Made by a program: the position numbers and the translations under genes. 64,000 nt of DNA from NCBI GenBank assembly GCA_900142905.1, contig FSRV01000001.1:4712001-4776000 (forward strand), in the 5' to 3' direction. Positions within the stretch are counted from its first letter, which is position 1, and each line of letters begins with the position of its first letter. The notes beneath the pieces are model-generated. The model was not told where the DNA came from. It saw nothing but the letters and a program-made list of their open reading frames with translations, and did no database searches. Origin of the DNA: Burkholderia sp. GAS332 (GTDB lineage: Bacteria > Pseudomonadota > Gammaproteobacteria > Burkholderiales > Burkholderiaceae). Positions 16,255-25,690 of the stretch are shown here, one piece after another.

Positions 16255-17420
16255 CCTAGCCCCACATTCTGGAAGAGGATCGCGAACACCGCGTCCGCGA
16301 GAATCACGATGGTGATCGATGTCACCACCGAGGTCGTCGTGCCTTCGCCAAGGCTTTGCGAATTGGCCTTGATTCGGAAGCCGAAGTGACAGCCAACAAT
16401 CGCGATCAGCATGCCGAACGCGACGCCCTTGCCGAGGCCGATCCACAGATTCGCGACCGGCACGACGCTGGGCAAGGCGCGCGCGAAGTAGCTCATGTCG
16501 ATGCCGAGCACGATCTTCGCGGCGAGCGCACCGCCCGTCAACGCGATGATGTTAGTCCACATCACGAGAAGCGGCATGGCGATGCCGAGCGCAACCACGC
16601 GTGGCAGGATCAGCCGCAGCCCATGCGGGATGCCCATCACGCGCATGGCGTCGAGTTCTTCGGTGACGCGCATCACGCCGATCTGCGCGGTAATCGCCGA
16701 GCCCGAGCGGCCCGCCACCAGAATCGCCGACAGCACCGGCCCCAGTTCGCGAATCACCGACAGACCAAGGATATTGACGATGTACTGATTCGCGCCAAAA
16801 AGCCGCAGTTGCTGCGCAGACAGATAACTCAGCACGATGCCGATCAGGAAGGCGACCAGCGCGGTGATCGGCAACGCCTTGGTGCCGGCGTTATAAATAT
16901 TCGCGGAAATTTCGGTCCACGGCGTGATTTTCGGTTTGCGCAGGATCGCCAACAGATCGAGCACGACCTGCCCAAGCATGCCGAATCCGCCGTACAGGTG
17001 CTCGAAGAACGAGAAAATCGCGAGGCCCAGCCGGGTGAACGGATCGAACTTGACGACGGGCTCGGCCTTTTCGCGCACCGTATCGAGCAGCGCGATGCGC
17101 TCGAAAATGTCGCGTTGCGTATCGGTGAGCGTGGTGTCCGGGGGCATCTTGTGGCCCCACACGCGCCATAGTGCCTGACCGCCGACGTGGTCCATCCGGT
17201 CGATGCGCGACAGGTCCCACTGGCGGATCCCTTCGGCGCCGACCAGCGAGCGCAACAGCGGGATCACGTGGCCGGTGGCCTTGTCGCGCGCGAGTGCGAG
17301 CGCCGTCCACTGGCCCGAGAGCCGGACGATCTTGCCTTGGCTGCCTGCCGCGACTTCAAGGCCGGGCGGAGTGTCGTAGTTCAAGGATCGCTGGAATCTG
17401 GTTATCGGATTAGCGGCCAT
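16251..17420 (-). CDS. MlaE-family ABC permease with N-terminal STAS-like domain
   Basis: 389 residues. The C-terminal 260 residues are the MlaE permease (GTKALPITALVAFLIG, LGPVLSAILVAGRSGSAITAQIG, EELDAMRVMGI). The first 120 form a soluble domain with STAS-like features (GQWTALALAR, WDLSRIDRMDHVGGQALWRVW), as in the longer MlaE paralogues of proteobacteria. Start at ATG 17420. The gene leads the operon permease-ATPase-MCE-lipoprotein and is divergent from birA 70 bases away. Confidence 0.92.
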   Translation of the reverse strand: MAANPITRFQRSLNYDTPPGLEVAAGSQGKIVRLSGQWTALALARDKATGHVIPLLRSLVGAEGIRQWDLSRIDRMDHVGGQALWRVWGHKMPPDTTLTDTQRDIFERIALLDTVREKAEPVVKFDPFTRLGLAIFSFFEHLYGGFGMLGQVVLDLLAILRKPKITPWTEISANIYNAGTKALPITALVAFLIGIVLSYLSAQQLRLFGANQYIVNILGLSVIRELGPVLSAILVAGRSGSAITAQIGVMRVTEELDAMRVMGIPHGLRLILPRVVALGIAMPLLVMWTNIIALTGGALAAKIVLGIDMSYFARALPSVVPVANLWIGLGKGVAFGMLIAIVGCHFGFRIKANSQSLGEGTTTSVVTSITIVILADAVFAILFQNVGLG

Positions 17421-17477
17421 TGTAACGAAGGCGCGGCGGATGAGCCGTGCTCGCCGCCTCACAGCGTTCGCTGTCGC

Positions 17478-17483
17478 TACAAT
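17478..17483 (+). promoter_or_regulatory. Candidate birA -10 box (TACAAT), possibly giving a leaderless mRNA
   Basis: TACAAT ends 7 bases before the birA ATG at 17491, so transcription from it would start at or next to the start codon. No ribosome site precedes the ATG and no convincing -35 is visible. Confidence 0.35.
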
Positions 17484-17490
17484 ATGAGAC

Positions 17491-18396
17491 ATGAACGCCT
17501 CCAAGACCCCACCCCAAGCCGCTGCGGCTTCCGACTGGCGCATCGACCGCGAGCGCGCCGTCGCGCTATTCGGTCCGCACGCGCACGACTGGCCGATCGA
17601 AATCGTCGAGGAAACCGGCTCGACCAACGCCGACCTGATGACGCGCGTCAAAGCCTTGCCGCGCAAAGCCGGCGCGCTGCCGCGGCCGATCGTGCGGGTC
17701 GCGTATCTGCAAACTGCGGGCCGCGGCCGCCGTGGCCGTCCGTGGTATGCGGAGCCGGGCAATGCACTGCTGTTTTCGGTGGCGTGCGTGCTGCCGCGTC
17801 CGCTTGAAGGGCTGGCCGGTTTGAGTCTCGCGGTGGGCGTGGCGCTGGTCGACGGGCTGCGCTCGTTGCCGGTCGCAGGCCCTGGGCAGATTGCGCTGAA
17901 GTGGCCCAACGACGTCCTGCTCGAAGGCGACAAGCTGGCCGGCATTCTGATCGAAACGGCATGGAGCACGGATGACGCGAGCGCCGTGGTGATCGGTATC
18001 GGCACCAATGTGAAGGGTGCGGAGGAGCTCGCCGCCAAGGTCGGTGCGCTGAACGCCGACGTGCCGGCGCAAGCGCGCGGCACCGTGCCGACCGCGCTGC
18101 AACGCGCCCTGCCGAACGCGAACCTCACCGATACGCTAGCGGCGGAACTGAACGCGCTCGAACCCGCGTTGCAGCGCTTCGGCGCCGAAGGCTTCGCGCC
18201 ATTCCAGGCGCGCTGGAACGCCGTGCACGCCTACGCAGGCCGCGAAGTCGTCTTACTGGAGCAAGGCAAAGAGCTGGCGCGCGGCGTGGCGACCGGCGTG
18301 GACGAGCGCGGGCAACTGCTGCTCAACACGGCTGCGGGGCGTCTGACGGTCGCGACCGGTGATGTTTCGCTGCGCCTGGCCGACGGTGTGGCATGA
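17491..18396 (+). CDS. birA: Biotin-[acetyl-CoA carboxylase] ligase
   Basis: 301 residues. Activates biotin to biotinyl-AMP and attaches it to carboxylase carrier domains. [10 protein letters not shown], the ATP/biotin loop GRGRRGRPW (77-85), KWPND (137-141) and GIGTNVKG are intact; a small SH3-like C-terminal domain follows. The N-terminal winged helix of E. coli BirA is absent: the protein starts 40 residues before the catalytic domain. It should therefore not repress the bio operon at 55.9 kb. Its last bases overlap coaX (ATGA). Confidence 0.94.
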   Translation: MNASKTPPQAAAASDWRIDRERAVALFGPHAHDWPIEIVEETGSTNADLMTRVKALPRKAGALPRPIVRVAYLQTAGRGRRGRPWYAEPGNALLFSVACVLPRPLEGLAGLSLAVGVALVDGLRSLPVAGPGQIALKWPNDVLLEGDKLAGILIETAWSTDDASAVVIGIGTNVKGAEELAAKVGALNADVPAQARGTVPTALQRALPNANLTDTLAAELNALEPALQRFGAEGFAPFQARWNAVHAYAGREVVLLEQGKELARGVATGVDERGQLLLNTAAGRLTVATGDVSLRLADGVA

Positions 18397-19214
18397 CGCG
18401 CGGCGCGCCTTATCTGTTGATCGACGCGGGCAATAGCCGGATCAAGTGGGCGCTGGTGCAGCCGGACGGTACGCAAATCGCGACCGGCGCGCTCGCGCAC
18501 GGTGGCGCTGACCAGCCTGACTGGTCAACTCTGCCGACGCCGAATGGTGCGTGGTTATCGAACGTCGCGGGCGAAAGTGTCGCCGCACGGATTACCGCGC
18601 TACTCGACGCCCACTGGCCGCAACTGCCGCGTACGACGATCCGCGCCTGCGCGCAGCAATGTGGCGTGACGAATAGCTACACGACGCCGCATACCCTCGG
18701 CAGCGACCGCTGGGCCGGCCTGATTGGCGCGCACGCGGCGTTTCCCGGCGAGAATCTGCTCATTGCGACGTTCGGCACGGCGACCACGCTAGAAGCGTTG
18801 CGTGCGGACGGCTGCTTTGTCGGCGGCCTGATTGCGCCGGGCTGGACCTTGATGATGCGCTCGCTAGGCGAGCACACGGCGCAACTGCCGACGCTCGACG
18901 CCCGCGCAGCGCGCGGCTTGCTCGACGCGGACGCCGACGCCACGTCCGATCGGGAACGCCACGGCCCGTTCTTCGCGACCGATACGCCGCGCTCGCTGTC
19001 AGCCGGATGCACGTTGGCGCAAGCCGGGCTGATCGAGCGCATGTGGCGTGACTTGCAGGACGAATGGCAGGTGCCGGTGCGCCTGGTGGTGAGCGGCGGC
19101 GCCGTGGAGGAAGTGACAAGTGCGCTAAAAGTGCCGCATACTCGCCACGATTCGCTCGTGCTGTCAGGGCTTGCGCTGATTGCTGCCGAACGTGCGATGG
19201 AACGCGACGCCTGA
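18393..19214 (+). CDS. coaX: Type III pantothenate kinase
   Basis: 273 residues. First step of coenzyme A synthesis. Phosphate-binding [12 protein letters not shown] at the N-terminus, the pantothenate-site motif [26 protein letters not shown] and [15 protein letters not shown] are present. The start overlaps the birA stop by 4 bases, a common birA-coaX pairing in this group. Confidence 0.95.
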   Translation: MTRGAPYLLIDAGNSRIKWALVQPDGTQIATGALAHGGADQPDWSTLPTPNGAWLSNVAGESVAARITALLDAHWPQLPRTTIRACAQQCGVTNSYTTPHTLGSDRWAGLIGAHAAFPGENLLIATFGTATTLEALRADGCFVGGLIAPGWTLMMRSLGEHTAQLPTLDARAARGLLDADADATSDRERHGPFFATDTPRSLSAGCTLAQAGLIERMWRDLQDEWQVPVRLVVSGGAVEEVTSALKVPHTRHDSLVLSGLALIAAERAMERDA

Positions 19215-19267
19215 GTCGCGACCCCACGGATAGCGGCGGCTGAACTTATGGACGGGGAATACTAACG

Positions 19268-19507
19268 ATGCTGCGCTGGCTGATCGCCATATTGTTTCTT
19301 GCCAACATGCTGGCATTTGTCGCGATGCGCGGCGTATTCGGTCCGACGCCCACAGCCGGGGGCCGCGAGCCTAACCATCTGAACCGCCAGTTCCATGCGG
19401 AGTGGCTGAAGGTGCAACCCGTTACAGCAGCCGAAGCCGCCGACCAGGCGGTCGTCGGGGGCCCGGCACCGACGCCGCCGATCGCGGCATCGGCGCTGCC
19501 GCAGTAA
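19268..19507 (+). CDS. Small hypothetical membrane-anchored protein
   Basis: 79 residues. One N-terminal hydrophobic helix (LRWLIAILFLANMLAFVAM) is followed by a Pro/Ala-rich periplasmic tail. Found 53 bases after coaX, probably in the same transcript. Family not recognised. It ends 3 bases before the convergent rfaE2 stop. Confidence 0.65.
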   Translation: MLRWLIAILFLANMLAFVAMRGVFGPTPTAGGREPNHLNRQFHAEWLKVQPVTAAEAADQAVVGGPAPTPPIAASALPQ

Positions 19508-19510
19508 AGA

Positions 19511-19993
19511 TCACCCCTGCGTACGAACCTTCTTCAGCAGCGCGGTGGTCGACCGGTCATGTTCGAAGGGAATCGCCAAAGCCTTCCCGCCCCATCCGCG
19601 CACAATGGCCGACTCCGGCAACGCATCCATATCGTAATCGCCGCCTTTGACGAGCACATCCGGCCGCAGTGCCGAAATCAGTTCCACGGGCGTCTTCTCG
19701 CCAAAGCAAACCACGTAGTCGACGCTCTCCAGCGCCGCCAGCAAAGCCATGCGGTCAGCCTCGTTATTGATCGGCCGGTCATCCCCTTTACCTAGCATGC
19801 GCACGGAAGCATCGCTGTTGACGCCGACAATCAGGCAAGCGCCAAGCGCTTTGGCGTCGGCAAGATACGTCACATGCCCGCGATGCAGGATATCGAACAC
19901 GCCGTTGGTAAATACAACCGGCGCGGACATCGAAGCGCGAAGCTTCACCAGCGCATCGCGCGTAAAAATCTTGCGTTCAAAAGTGGCGGCCAT
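19511..19993 (-). CDS. rfaE2: D-glycero-beta-D-manno-heptose 1-phosphate adenylyltransferase
   Basis: 160 residues, equal to the C-terminal domain of HldE. Makes ADP-heptose for LPS inner core. The nucleotidyltransferase HxGH motif is HRGH (37-40) in TNGVFDILHRGH; GVNSDASVRMLGKGDDRP and LVKGGDYDMDALPE follow. Start chosen at ATG 19993 (MAATFERK); the frame is open to 20053 but the extra 20 residues are not family-like. Confidence 0.93.
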   Translation of the reverse strand: MAATFERKIFTRDALVKLRASMSAPVVFTNGVFDILHRGHVTYLADAKALGACLIVGVNSDASVRMLGKGDDRPINNEADRMALLAALESVDYVVCFGEKTPVELISALRPDVLVKGGDYDMDALPESAIVRGWGGKALAIPFEHDRSTTALLKKVRTQG

Positions 19994-20052
19994 GACGGAG
20001 TCGCAAAGAAAAAAGAAGTGCCGCCACGATACACGGCGAACGGCATGAAGCA

Positions 20053-20087
20053 AAACGGCCCGGCAAGCTCACGCCTGCCGGGCCGTT
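20053..20087 (-). terminator. Terminator of the diiron protein gene
   Basis: A 12-bp perfect stem (AACGGCCCGGCA / TGCCGGGCCGTT) with a 10-base loop, followed on the minus strand by TTTTGC. It lies 33 bases after the stop at 20120. Confidence 0.8.
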
Positions 20088-20119
20088 CCTGAAACTTTAA
20101 AACCGCACACCAGAACCCA

Positions 20120-20992
20120 TCAAGCCGGCTGTTCAGCCGATTTCTGATCGGCCTGCAAGCGCGCGACGACTTCCTTGCGATAACGGTTCAATTCCTGCGC
20201 GGTATTGAACGTGCGCTCGAACAGGATCGACAGGTTGTGCAGAATCCGCTCGACCACTTTCTTTTCCCAGCCGTCGTCGAAACGGATCTGCTCGTCGAGC
20301 CAGCGTTCGAGCCATTCCGGATCGGGCAGACGCGATTGAATCGTGTCGCGCGGGAACAGCGCCTGATTCACGTGCAGGTTAGTCGGATGCAGCGGCTTTT
20401 CCGTGCGGCGCGCCGATGCCATCAGGACGCCGATCTTGGCGAACGCAGCGCGCGCGATGTCGCCGGTTTGCACCATCGCTTTCTTCATGTAGCGCAGATA
20501 CGCGCCGCCATGACGCGCTTCGTCGCGCGAAATGGTTTCGTAGATGGCCTTGATGACCGGCTCGGTGTGCCATTCGGCAGCACGGCGATACCAGTGATTC
20601 AAGCGGATTTCGCCGCAGAAGTGCAGCATCAGCGTTTCGAGCGGCGGCGCGGGATCGAATTCGAAGCGCACGGCGTGCAGTTCTTCTTCGGTCGGGCACA
20701 TTTCCGGCTTGAAACGGCGCAGATATTCCATCAGCACCAGCGAATGCTTCTGTTCTTCGAAGAACCACACGCTCATGAATGCGGAGAAATCGCTGTCGTG
20801 ATGGTTATCACGGAGGAACATTTCCGTGGCGGGCAACGCCGACCATTCGGTGATCGCATTCATCTTGATCGTCGCGGCCTGCTCGTCGGTCAATAGCGAT
20901 GCATCGAACTTGTCCCAGGGAATGTCTTTCTCCATGTCCCATCGAACGGATTCGAGCGATTTATAAAGTTCCGGATAAAGCATGGTGTTCAT
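20120..20992 (-). CDS. Diiron ferritin-like protein, acyl-ACP desaturase-related
   Basis: 290 residues, mostly helical. A complete six-ligand diiron set can be placed: Glu49, Glu80 and His83 (EEQKH), Glu128 (CGEIRLNHWY), Glu158 and His161 (DEARH). This spacing matches the acyl-ACP desaturase branch of ferritin-like proteins. It may desaturate or oxygenate an acyl group; substrate and electron donor are not evident from neighbours. Monocistronic, with its own terminator and a 583-base upstream gap. Confidence 0.75.
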   Translation of the reverse strand: MNTMLYPELYKSLESVRWDMEKDIPWDKFDASLLTDEQAATIKMNAITEWSALPATEMFLRDNHHDSDFSAFMSVWFFEEQKHSLVLMEYLRRFKPEMCPTEEELHAVRFEFDPAPPLETLMLHFCGEIRLNHWYRRAAEWHTEPVIKAIYETISRDEARHGGAYLRYMKKAMVQTGDIARAAFAKIGVLMASARRTEKPLHPTNLHVNQALFPRDTIQSRLPDPEWLERWLDEQIRFDDGWEKKVVERILHNLSILFERTFNTAQELNRYRKEVVARLQADQKSAEQPA

Positions 20993-21575
20993 AGTCCCAC
21001 CCCTGTTCTGCGCATACTGTCTGTGTCTGTCACTACTACGTGTAGCACTTTTGCTGATGACGAACGAAACGCACGTTTTGTGCCTCGTTTATCGGCCAAG
21101 CATTCAATTTTACGCGGTAATCGGCCGCCCAGATGCACCGGGCAGCAAAGAAGTCCACGCGTTTGCGCGGCGCCGCAACTAGACGTTACGCGCTACGCGG
21201 CCAACCGTGGGTGAGGGATACCCTATGCCTGAGGTCGAGCCGGCTTGCGATGAACCCGCACCGTCCAGCCCCGCACCGGGAGTCCCGGAGGCGAATGAAG
21301 CGAGGGCGGCTGGATTGGTTGTTTTCAGTGCACGCCCAAAAGCCAGATAAAGCTTACACAATGATAGCACGCTGACTTTACGGAACCCGTGCGCTGGCAG
21401 ACGCCATTCCAGCATCTGATTGACTTCTCTCAACAAACGGCCCGATTCGCGGAGTGTGGCCGACGATCGGGGTCAAAACCATGACAGGTGGCGAATTCAT
21501 TGCGTTTGCCTCGCCGGACCGTCAGGTTTTGCCCCGTCGCCGCGTGGATCGGGTTGCCCCGTTGCATTCCTGCCG
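20993..21575. other. Intergenic stretch, no convincing gene
   Basis: Contains only an 85-codon leftward frame (21436-21179) without ribosome site or family signal. The AT-rich 21340-21390 part could hold a promoter. No structured RNA recognised. Confidence 0.4.
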
Positions 21576-22385
21576 TTAAACCGGCTTTTTCGTCGCCCGC
21601 GGACCGGCGCTCGAGCTGCCTTCGCGCTTGGTCGACGTTGAAGTTGACGTCGCGGCCCGCTTCGCAGCCGGCCGTTTGGTTGCGGACGCCGCGTCTGCGC
21701 CGGCCTCACCCGGCGCGTCAGCCGCTTGCCCTGCCGATGCCGAAGCGCTCGCTGCGCCTTCCGGCGCGTCCGTCGCCGACTCGCCGGATGCCGCAGCCGC
21801 CGCGGTGGGCTGCGTCATCGCAAACTGGGCGATCTGATTGAACTGCGATTGCAGCAGATTCCACCAGGCGGAGGCGTCGAACGGCGGCGTCTCGGCGGCC
21901 TCGCTGTCGCCTTCGTCAGTGGCCGGCTCGGCGGCGGCCGATGAACTCGCACTGGTCGAACCCGAAGCGGCTTGCGGATGCGGCCAGCCGGTCGCCGAGG
22001 GACTCGGCTCAGCAGCCGCGGAAGCCGGCTGCGCCATCGACGACTGCGCGAACGCGCCGAACGCACGCAGTGTCGCGAGCGTTGCACGCTGCACTTCGAG
22101 CGCCTGAATGGCGGACTGCAGCATGTTCAGATTCAGCTTGAGCCACTGCTCGACCGCTCGCATATCCGTGATGCGCTTGTCGAGTTCTTCGACGTTCGTA
22201 AGCGGCGCCATCATGTCGGACATCATCGACAGCGAGGGCCCGAGGCTGCTGCCAGACTGTGCGCCCGAAAACGCCGAACCGAACGGCGACAGACGCATCA
22301 TGCCCCACATGCGTTCGAGCATCTCAGCGGGCGGAAAACCGGGAAAGCCGGGAAAGGGCGGCGTGGTGCCATGTGTATCGGTCAT
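21576..22385 (-). CDS. phaM: PHA granule-associated protein PhaM
   Basis: 269 residues. PhaM activates the polyhydroxybutyrate synthase PhaC and tethers granules to the nucleoid. The conserved N-terminus has PPAEMLERMWGMMRLSPFG and the helical region VEELDKRITDMRAVEQWLK with LNMLQSAIQALEVQ. Then comes a long Ala/Ser/Pro-rich linker. The basic tail (KRPAAKRAATS, RATKKPV) resembles histone-like PAKKA DNA-binding tails. Start at ATG 22385 (MTDTHG). TATGAT on this strand at 22453-22448 is a candidate -10. Confidence 0.9.
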   Translation of the reverse strand: MTDTHGTTPPFPGFPGFPPAEMLERMWGMMRLSPFGSAFSGAQSGSSLGPSLSMMSDMMAPLTNVEELDKRITDMRAVEQWLKLNLNMLQSAIQALEVQRATLATLRAFGAFAQSSMAQPASAAAEPSPSATGWPHPQAASGSTSASSSAAAEPATDEGDSEAAETPPFDASAWWNLLQSQFNQIAQFAMTQPTAAAAASGESATDAPEGAASASASAGQAADAPGEAGADAASATKRPAAKRAATSTSTSTKREGSSSAGPRATKKPV

Positions 22386-22565
22386 GCTTGTGGCCTCGCT
22401 GCATAAAGGGAAGGAAATCGGCGCCATCCCGCGCGCGTCTGGATTCGATCATACCGCGCGCAGCGTTGCGAACCGCGCCTGAATTGGACTGCTGTTCGCC
22501 CTACTTGCGCAGCACCTCACGGGCCGACCAGCGGGGCTTTGCGCGGTACGCGCCGGTCTTCGATT

Positions 22566-23462
22566 TCAGGAGCGCTCGCCGCCCGAGGCGCCCCCGCCCG
22601 GCGTCTGCCGCGGCGGCCCGCTCCATGGGTCCGCGCCGCCAAAATCCGGCGCGCGCCGCTCGCGCAACGAGTTCACGCCTTCGCGCACATCCGGCCCCGC
22701 GAAACCCATGAATTCCAGTGCCAACGACGTATCGAACGCCGGTCCCGCCGAGCGCAGCCAGTTGTTCAGCGCGTACTTGGTCCAGCGAATTGCCGTTTGA
22801 GAACCGTTGGCCAGTTTTTGCGCAACTTCGAATGCTTTGGGCAGCAGATCATTTTCGTCGACGGCGAGCGACACGAGACCGATGCGCTCAGCCTCTTCGC
22901 CGCTCACCGGCTCGCACAGCAGCAGGTAATACTTGGCCTTCGCCATGCCGCACAGGAGCGGCCAGACGATGGCCGCATGATCGCCGGCGGCAACGCCCAA
23001 ACGCGTGTGGCCGTCGATAATCCGCGCCGACTTCGTCGCGATCGAGATATCGGCGAGCAGCCCGGCCACGAGCCCCGCGCCGACCGCCGGACCGTGCATC
23101 GCCGAGACAATCGGCTTGCTGCAATTGATCACGTTGTAGACCAGATCGCGCGCCTCGCGCCACACGCGTGCGCGGACATCGAAGTCGGTCGCCATGTCTT
23201 CGACCAGTTGCAGGTCGCCACCGGCCGAAAAGCCCTTGCCCTCGCCGCGAATGATCGCGACACGCGTGTCGGGATCCCGATCGATATCGCGCCAGATTTC
23301 AGCGAGTTCGAAGTGCATCCGCGCGTTAGCGGTGGCGAGCCCGCTTTTGTTCGCGCCCTCGCCGCTCATCACGACCTCGAGCACGCCATGCGGATGGCGG
23401 TGCAATTGCAGCGACTGGTAGTGCGCGTAAAACGCGTCGTTACTGTGTGGTACCTGAGACAT
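22566..23462 (-). CDS. Enoyl-CoA hydratase/isomerase family protein
   Basis: 298 residues, crotonase fold. The first oxyanion segment is [15 protein letters not shown]; the second is [22 protein letters not shown]. It starts at ATG 23462 (MSQVPHSND). A 25-residue Gly/Pro-rich tail follows the fold. It probably acts in fatty or amino acid degradation; substrate not resolved. Lies between phaM and an amino-acid binding protein gene, all leftward. Confidence 0.85.
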   Translation of the reverse strand: MSQVPHSNDAFYAHYQSLQLHRHPHGVLEVVMSGEGANKSGLATANARMHFELAEIWRDIDRDPDTRVAIIRGEGKGFSAGGDLQLVEDMATDFDVRARVWREARDLVYNVINCSKPIVSAMHGPAVGAGLVAGLLADISIATKSARIIDGHTRLGVAAGDHAAIVWPLLCGMAKAKYYLLLCEPVSGEEAERIGLVSLAVDENDLLPKAFEVAQKLANGSQTAIRWTKYALNNWLRSAGPAFDTSLALEFMGFAGPDVREGVNSLRERRAPDFGGADPWSGPPRQTPGGGASGGERS

Positions 23463-23559
23463 GGTGAGCAATCCGTCTATCGGTGTGTCTGTTGAAACCG
23501 TCGCCCCAAGGGCCCATTCGGCACATTCCACGCTATATCAGCGCAAATCCGGCGCAATT

Positions 23560-24750
23560 TCAACGCGGTTGATAAACCCACTTCGCGTTCTCGATTTCGA
23601 CCATCACACGGGCCCGTTGATCGAGTCCGAGGTGATCTGTGGCGCTCATGTTGACCACGCCGTTGGTGTCCGCGAGACCATGCGTCGCTTCGAGCGCATC
23701 GCGCAACGCACGGCGAAATTCCGGCGTGCCGGGCGCGGCCGTCTTAAGCGCGATCGGCACCGCGTTGCTGAGCAGCATGCCGGCGTCCCACGTGTACGAC
23801 CCGAACGCCGATACGCTGCCCGGTCCGCGCAATGCCTCGAAGCGCGCAATGTAGTCGAGCGCGAGACGTTTGGCCGGATGATCCCCCGGCAATTGCGCGG
23901 CGACCAGCACCGGGCTCGCGGGTAGGAACGTGCCGTTGCAATCGGCGCCGCAGACGCGCAGGAAGTCGTTATTGCCGACCCCATGATTGTGATAGATCAG
24001 CCCTTTGTAGCCGCGTTCCCTGAGCGTTTTCGGCGGCAGCGCGGCGGGCGTGCCGGCCGCGCCGACCACCACCGCATCCGGATGGGTCGCGAGAATCTTC
24101 AGGACCTGGCCAGTCACGCTCGGATCGGTGCGATTGAAGCGCTCGCTCGCCACCATATTGATGTGATGCAGTTGCGCGAACTTTGCGACTTCGGTGTAGA
24201 AGGTCTCGCCAAGCGCGTCGGCCTGGCCGATAAACGCGATCGTTTTGACACCGTGCGCGCTAGCGTGCTCGGCGATTGCCGATGCCATCATCGCGTCGGT
24301 TTGCGGGGTCTTGAAGACCCAGTGGCGTTTCGCATCCACGGGTTCGATGATTTTCGCCGACGAGGCCAGCGAGATCATCGGCGTTTCGCCATCGGCAACC
24401 ACGTCGATCATCGCGAGCGAATTCGGCGTGATCGACGAGCCGATGATCGCGTCGACGTGATTCTCGGAGATCAGCTTCTTCGTGTCCTGCACGGCCTGCG
24501 TGGTGTCGGACGCGTCGTCGAGCACGATGTACTCGACGTTCTGGCCGCCGATCTGTTTGGGCAGCAGCGTAGCGGTGTCGCGCGCGGGAATGCCGAGCGA
24601 CGCGGCCGGCCCGGTCAGCGACAGCACGAGGCCGATCTTCACCTGCGCGAGGGCGGCGAAAGGCAATGCTGCACATAGCCCGGCGGCGATGCGCCATGGC
24701 GCGCAGAAGGTTCGCCGGATTGCGAACTCAGAGAGTCGGAATGGCAGCAT
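23560..24750 (-). CDS. ABC transporter substrate-binding protein, branched-chain amino acid type
   Basis: 396 residues. A Sec signal peptide (hydrophobic 20-35, cleavage near AALAQ) precedes a Leu/Ile/Val-binding fold: KIGLVLSLTGPAASLG, VDAIIGSSITPNSLAMIDVV, KTIAFIGQADALGE and SAFGSYTWDAGMLL. No permease or ATPase genes are nearby, so it is an orphan binding protein or works with a distant transporter. Confidence 0.87.
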   Translation of the reverse strand: MLPFRLSEFAIRRTFCAPWRIAAGLCAALPFAALAQVKIGLVLSLTGPAASLGIPARDTATLLPKQIGGQNVEYIVLDDASDTTQAVQDTKKLISENHVDAIIGSSITPNSLAMIDVVADGETPMISLASSAKIIEPVDAKRHWVFKTPQTDAMMASAIAEHASAHGVKTIAFIGQADALGETFYTEVAKFAQLHHINMVASERFNRTDPSVTGQVLKILATHPDAVVVGAAGTPAALPPKTLRERGYKGLIYHNHGVGNNDFLRVCGADCNGTFLPASPVLVAAQLPGDHPAKRLALDYIARFEALRGPGSVSAFGSYTWDAGMLLSNAVPIALKTAAPGTPEFRRALRDALEATHGLADTNGVVNMSATDHLGLDQRARVMVEIENAKWVYQPR

Positions 24751-25340
24751 GCATGTCTCCTCGCGGCAATCTTGTCATTTGATCAATGCGCCGCCTTGCG
24801 GTTCTGGCGTGGAAAAGCGGCGCCCTCCATCTTTGGCTATCGCGCGCAAGTCAGTTTAGCGACGCATTTGCGCCGCGGTATTGGGCGAAACCCTTTCGAC
24901 TGCCTTAAAGCGGGTCATCGGACGTTGCGCCAATACGCTCGACCGGACTTTACCGCGCTTGCTTAGCCAGACTAGCCGACTGTAAAAGATACGAAAGACA
25001 CAATGGATTATTTCGCCGCCCATGGTCTTCTGGCGAAAGGAATGAACTAATGCATATCTCAGCTGCGTCAATTCAGGCGCACCGGCACGGATGAGTGTCT
25101 TGCAGTCGCTTTCAAGGAAAGTTACGACGTATGCATTTATGACCTGTGATCCGATACCCTGCGCATGCAGTTTTTTAGGATAACAAAACAGTTTAATATC
25201 AAACTGCCTCAGAAGAAATTCGTATTGAAGCGAGCTCTAATCCGATGTCTTCTGATCGCGCCACGCCCACCGAAGCAATTTGTCCAAGCGTGAGTTATCG
25301 AATAACTCTGCGCTTGCCATGAAAACGCTGGAGGTAAGCC
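24751..25340. other. Lower-GC intergenic region with several palindromes
   Basis: About 590 bases with markedly lower GC than the flanks. Palindromes: TTTCGCC/GGCGAAA arms at 25011-25017 and 25032-25038; CAGTTT/AAACTG at 25189-25206; and GAGTTAT-CGA-ATAACTC at 25292-25308. The last has outer AAGCG/GCGCTT flanks and lies 32 bases before the first orphan gene. No ORF has a ribosome site. Confidence 0.5.
25292..25308. promoter_or_regulatory. Perfect palindrome upstream of the orphan gene pair
   Basis: GAGTTAT and ATAACTC arms (7 bp) around CGA, extended imperfectly by AAGCG / GCGCTT outside. It could be a repressor site or an mRNA hairpin. Too few U residues follow for a terminator. Confidence 0.4.
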
Positions 25341-25652
25341 ATGCCGCACCCTGTCCGCCTGAATTTCAACTCACCCGAGGCATTCTACCGAATTCACAAC
25401 AAGAAAGATCGGGAAACCATTCGCGATATTGCGAGCCAGCTTTCGGTCATTGCACCGGAGCAGTACTGGAAGTTCCCGGAGTGGCTTCGTGTCAGATACA
25501 ACATTACGGATGCCAAAATGTCAACCTCGGTACTCGTCACCTATCCGCCCGCGAGAACGATGCGCTTTTCACTCAGCGGTGTCCAGTGCGAAGCGACGTT
25601 TCAGGTACCCATCAGCAGGTCATTTGACCCGCCCGGCGTCATCGAAGTCTGA
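25341..25652 (+). CDS. Orphan protein A of a tandem paralogous pair
   Basis: 103 residues, not recognised. A strong GGAGGTAA ribosome site lies 5 bases before ATG 25341. Soluble, basic N-terminus (MPHPVRLNFNSPEAFYRI), then DRETIRDIASQL, WKFPEWLRVRYNITDAKMS and a C-terminal beta-like PPARTMRFSLSGVQCEATFQV. It aligns along its length with the next gene: shared FNS, DR, W-L-R/K-x-Y, an acidic turn, then PPxRxxxFxLxG. Composition is poorer in GC than its neighbours, which suggests acquisition. Confidence 0.65.
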   Translation: MPHPVRLNFNSPEAFYRIHNKKDRETIRDIASQLSVIAPEQYWKFPEWLRVRYNITDAKMSTSVLVTYPPARTMRFSLSGVQCEATFQVPISRSFDPPGVIEV

Positions 25653-25690
25653 TGCGCCCCCTGAATACTCAACTCCTTCCGGGCTGAACG

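Noticed and set aside
21179..21436. 85-codon leftward ORF
   Set aside because: No ribosome site, no family similarity, and a composition that drifts; treated as chance.
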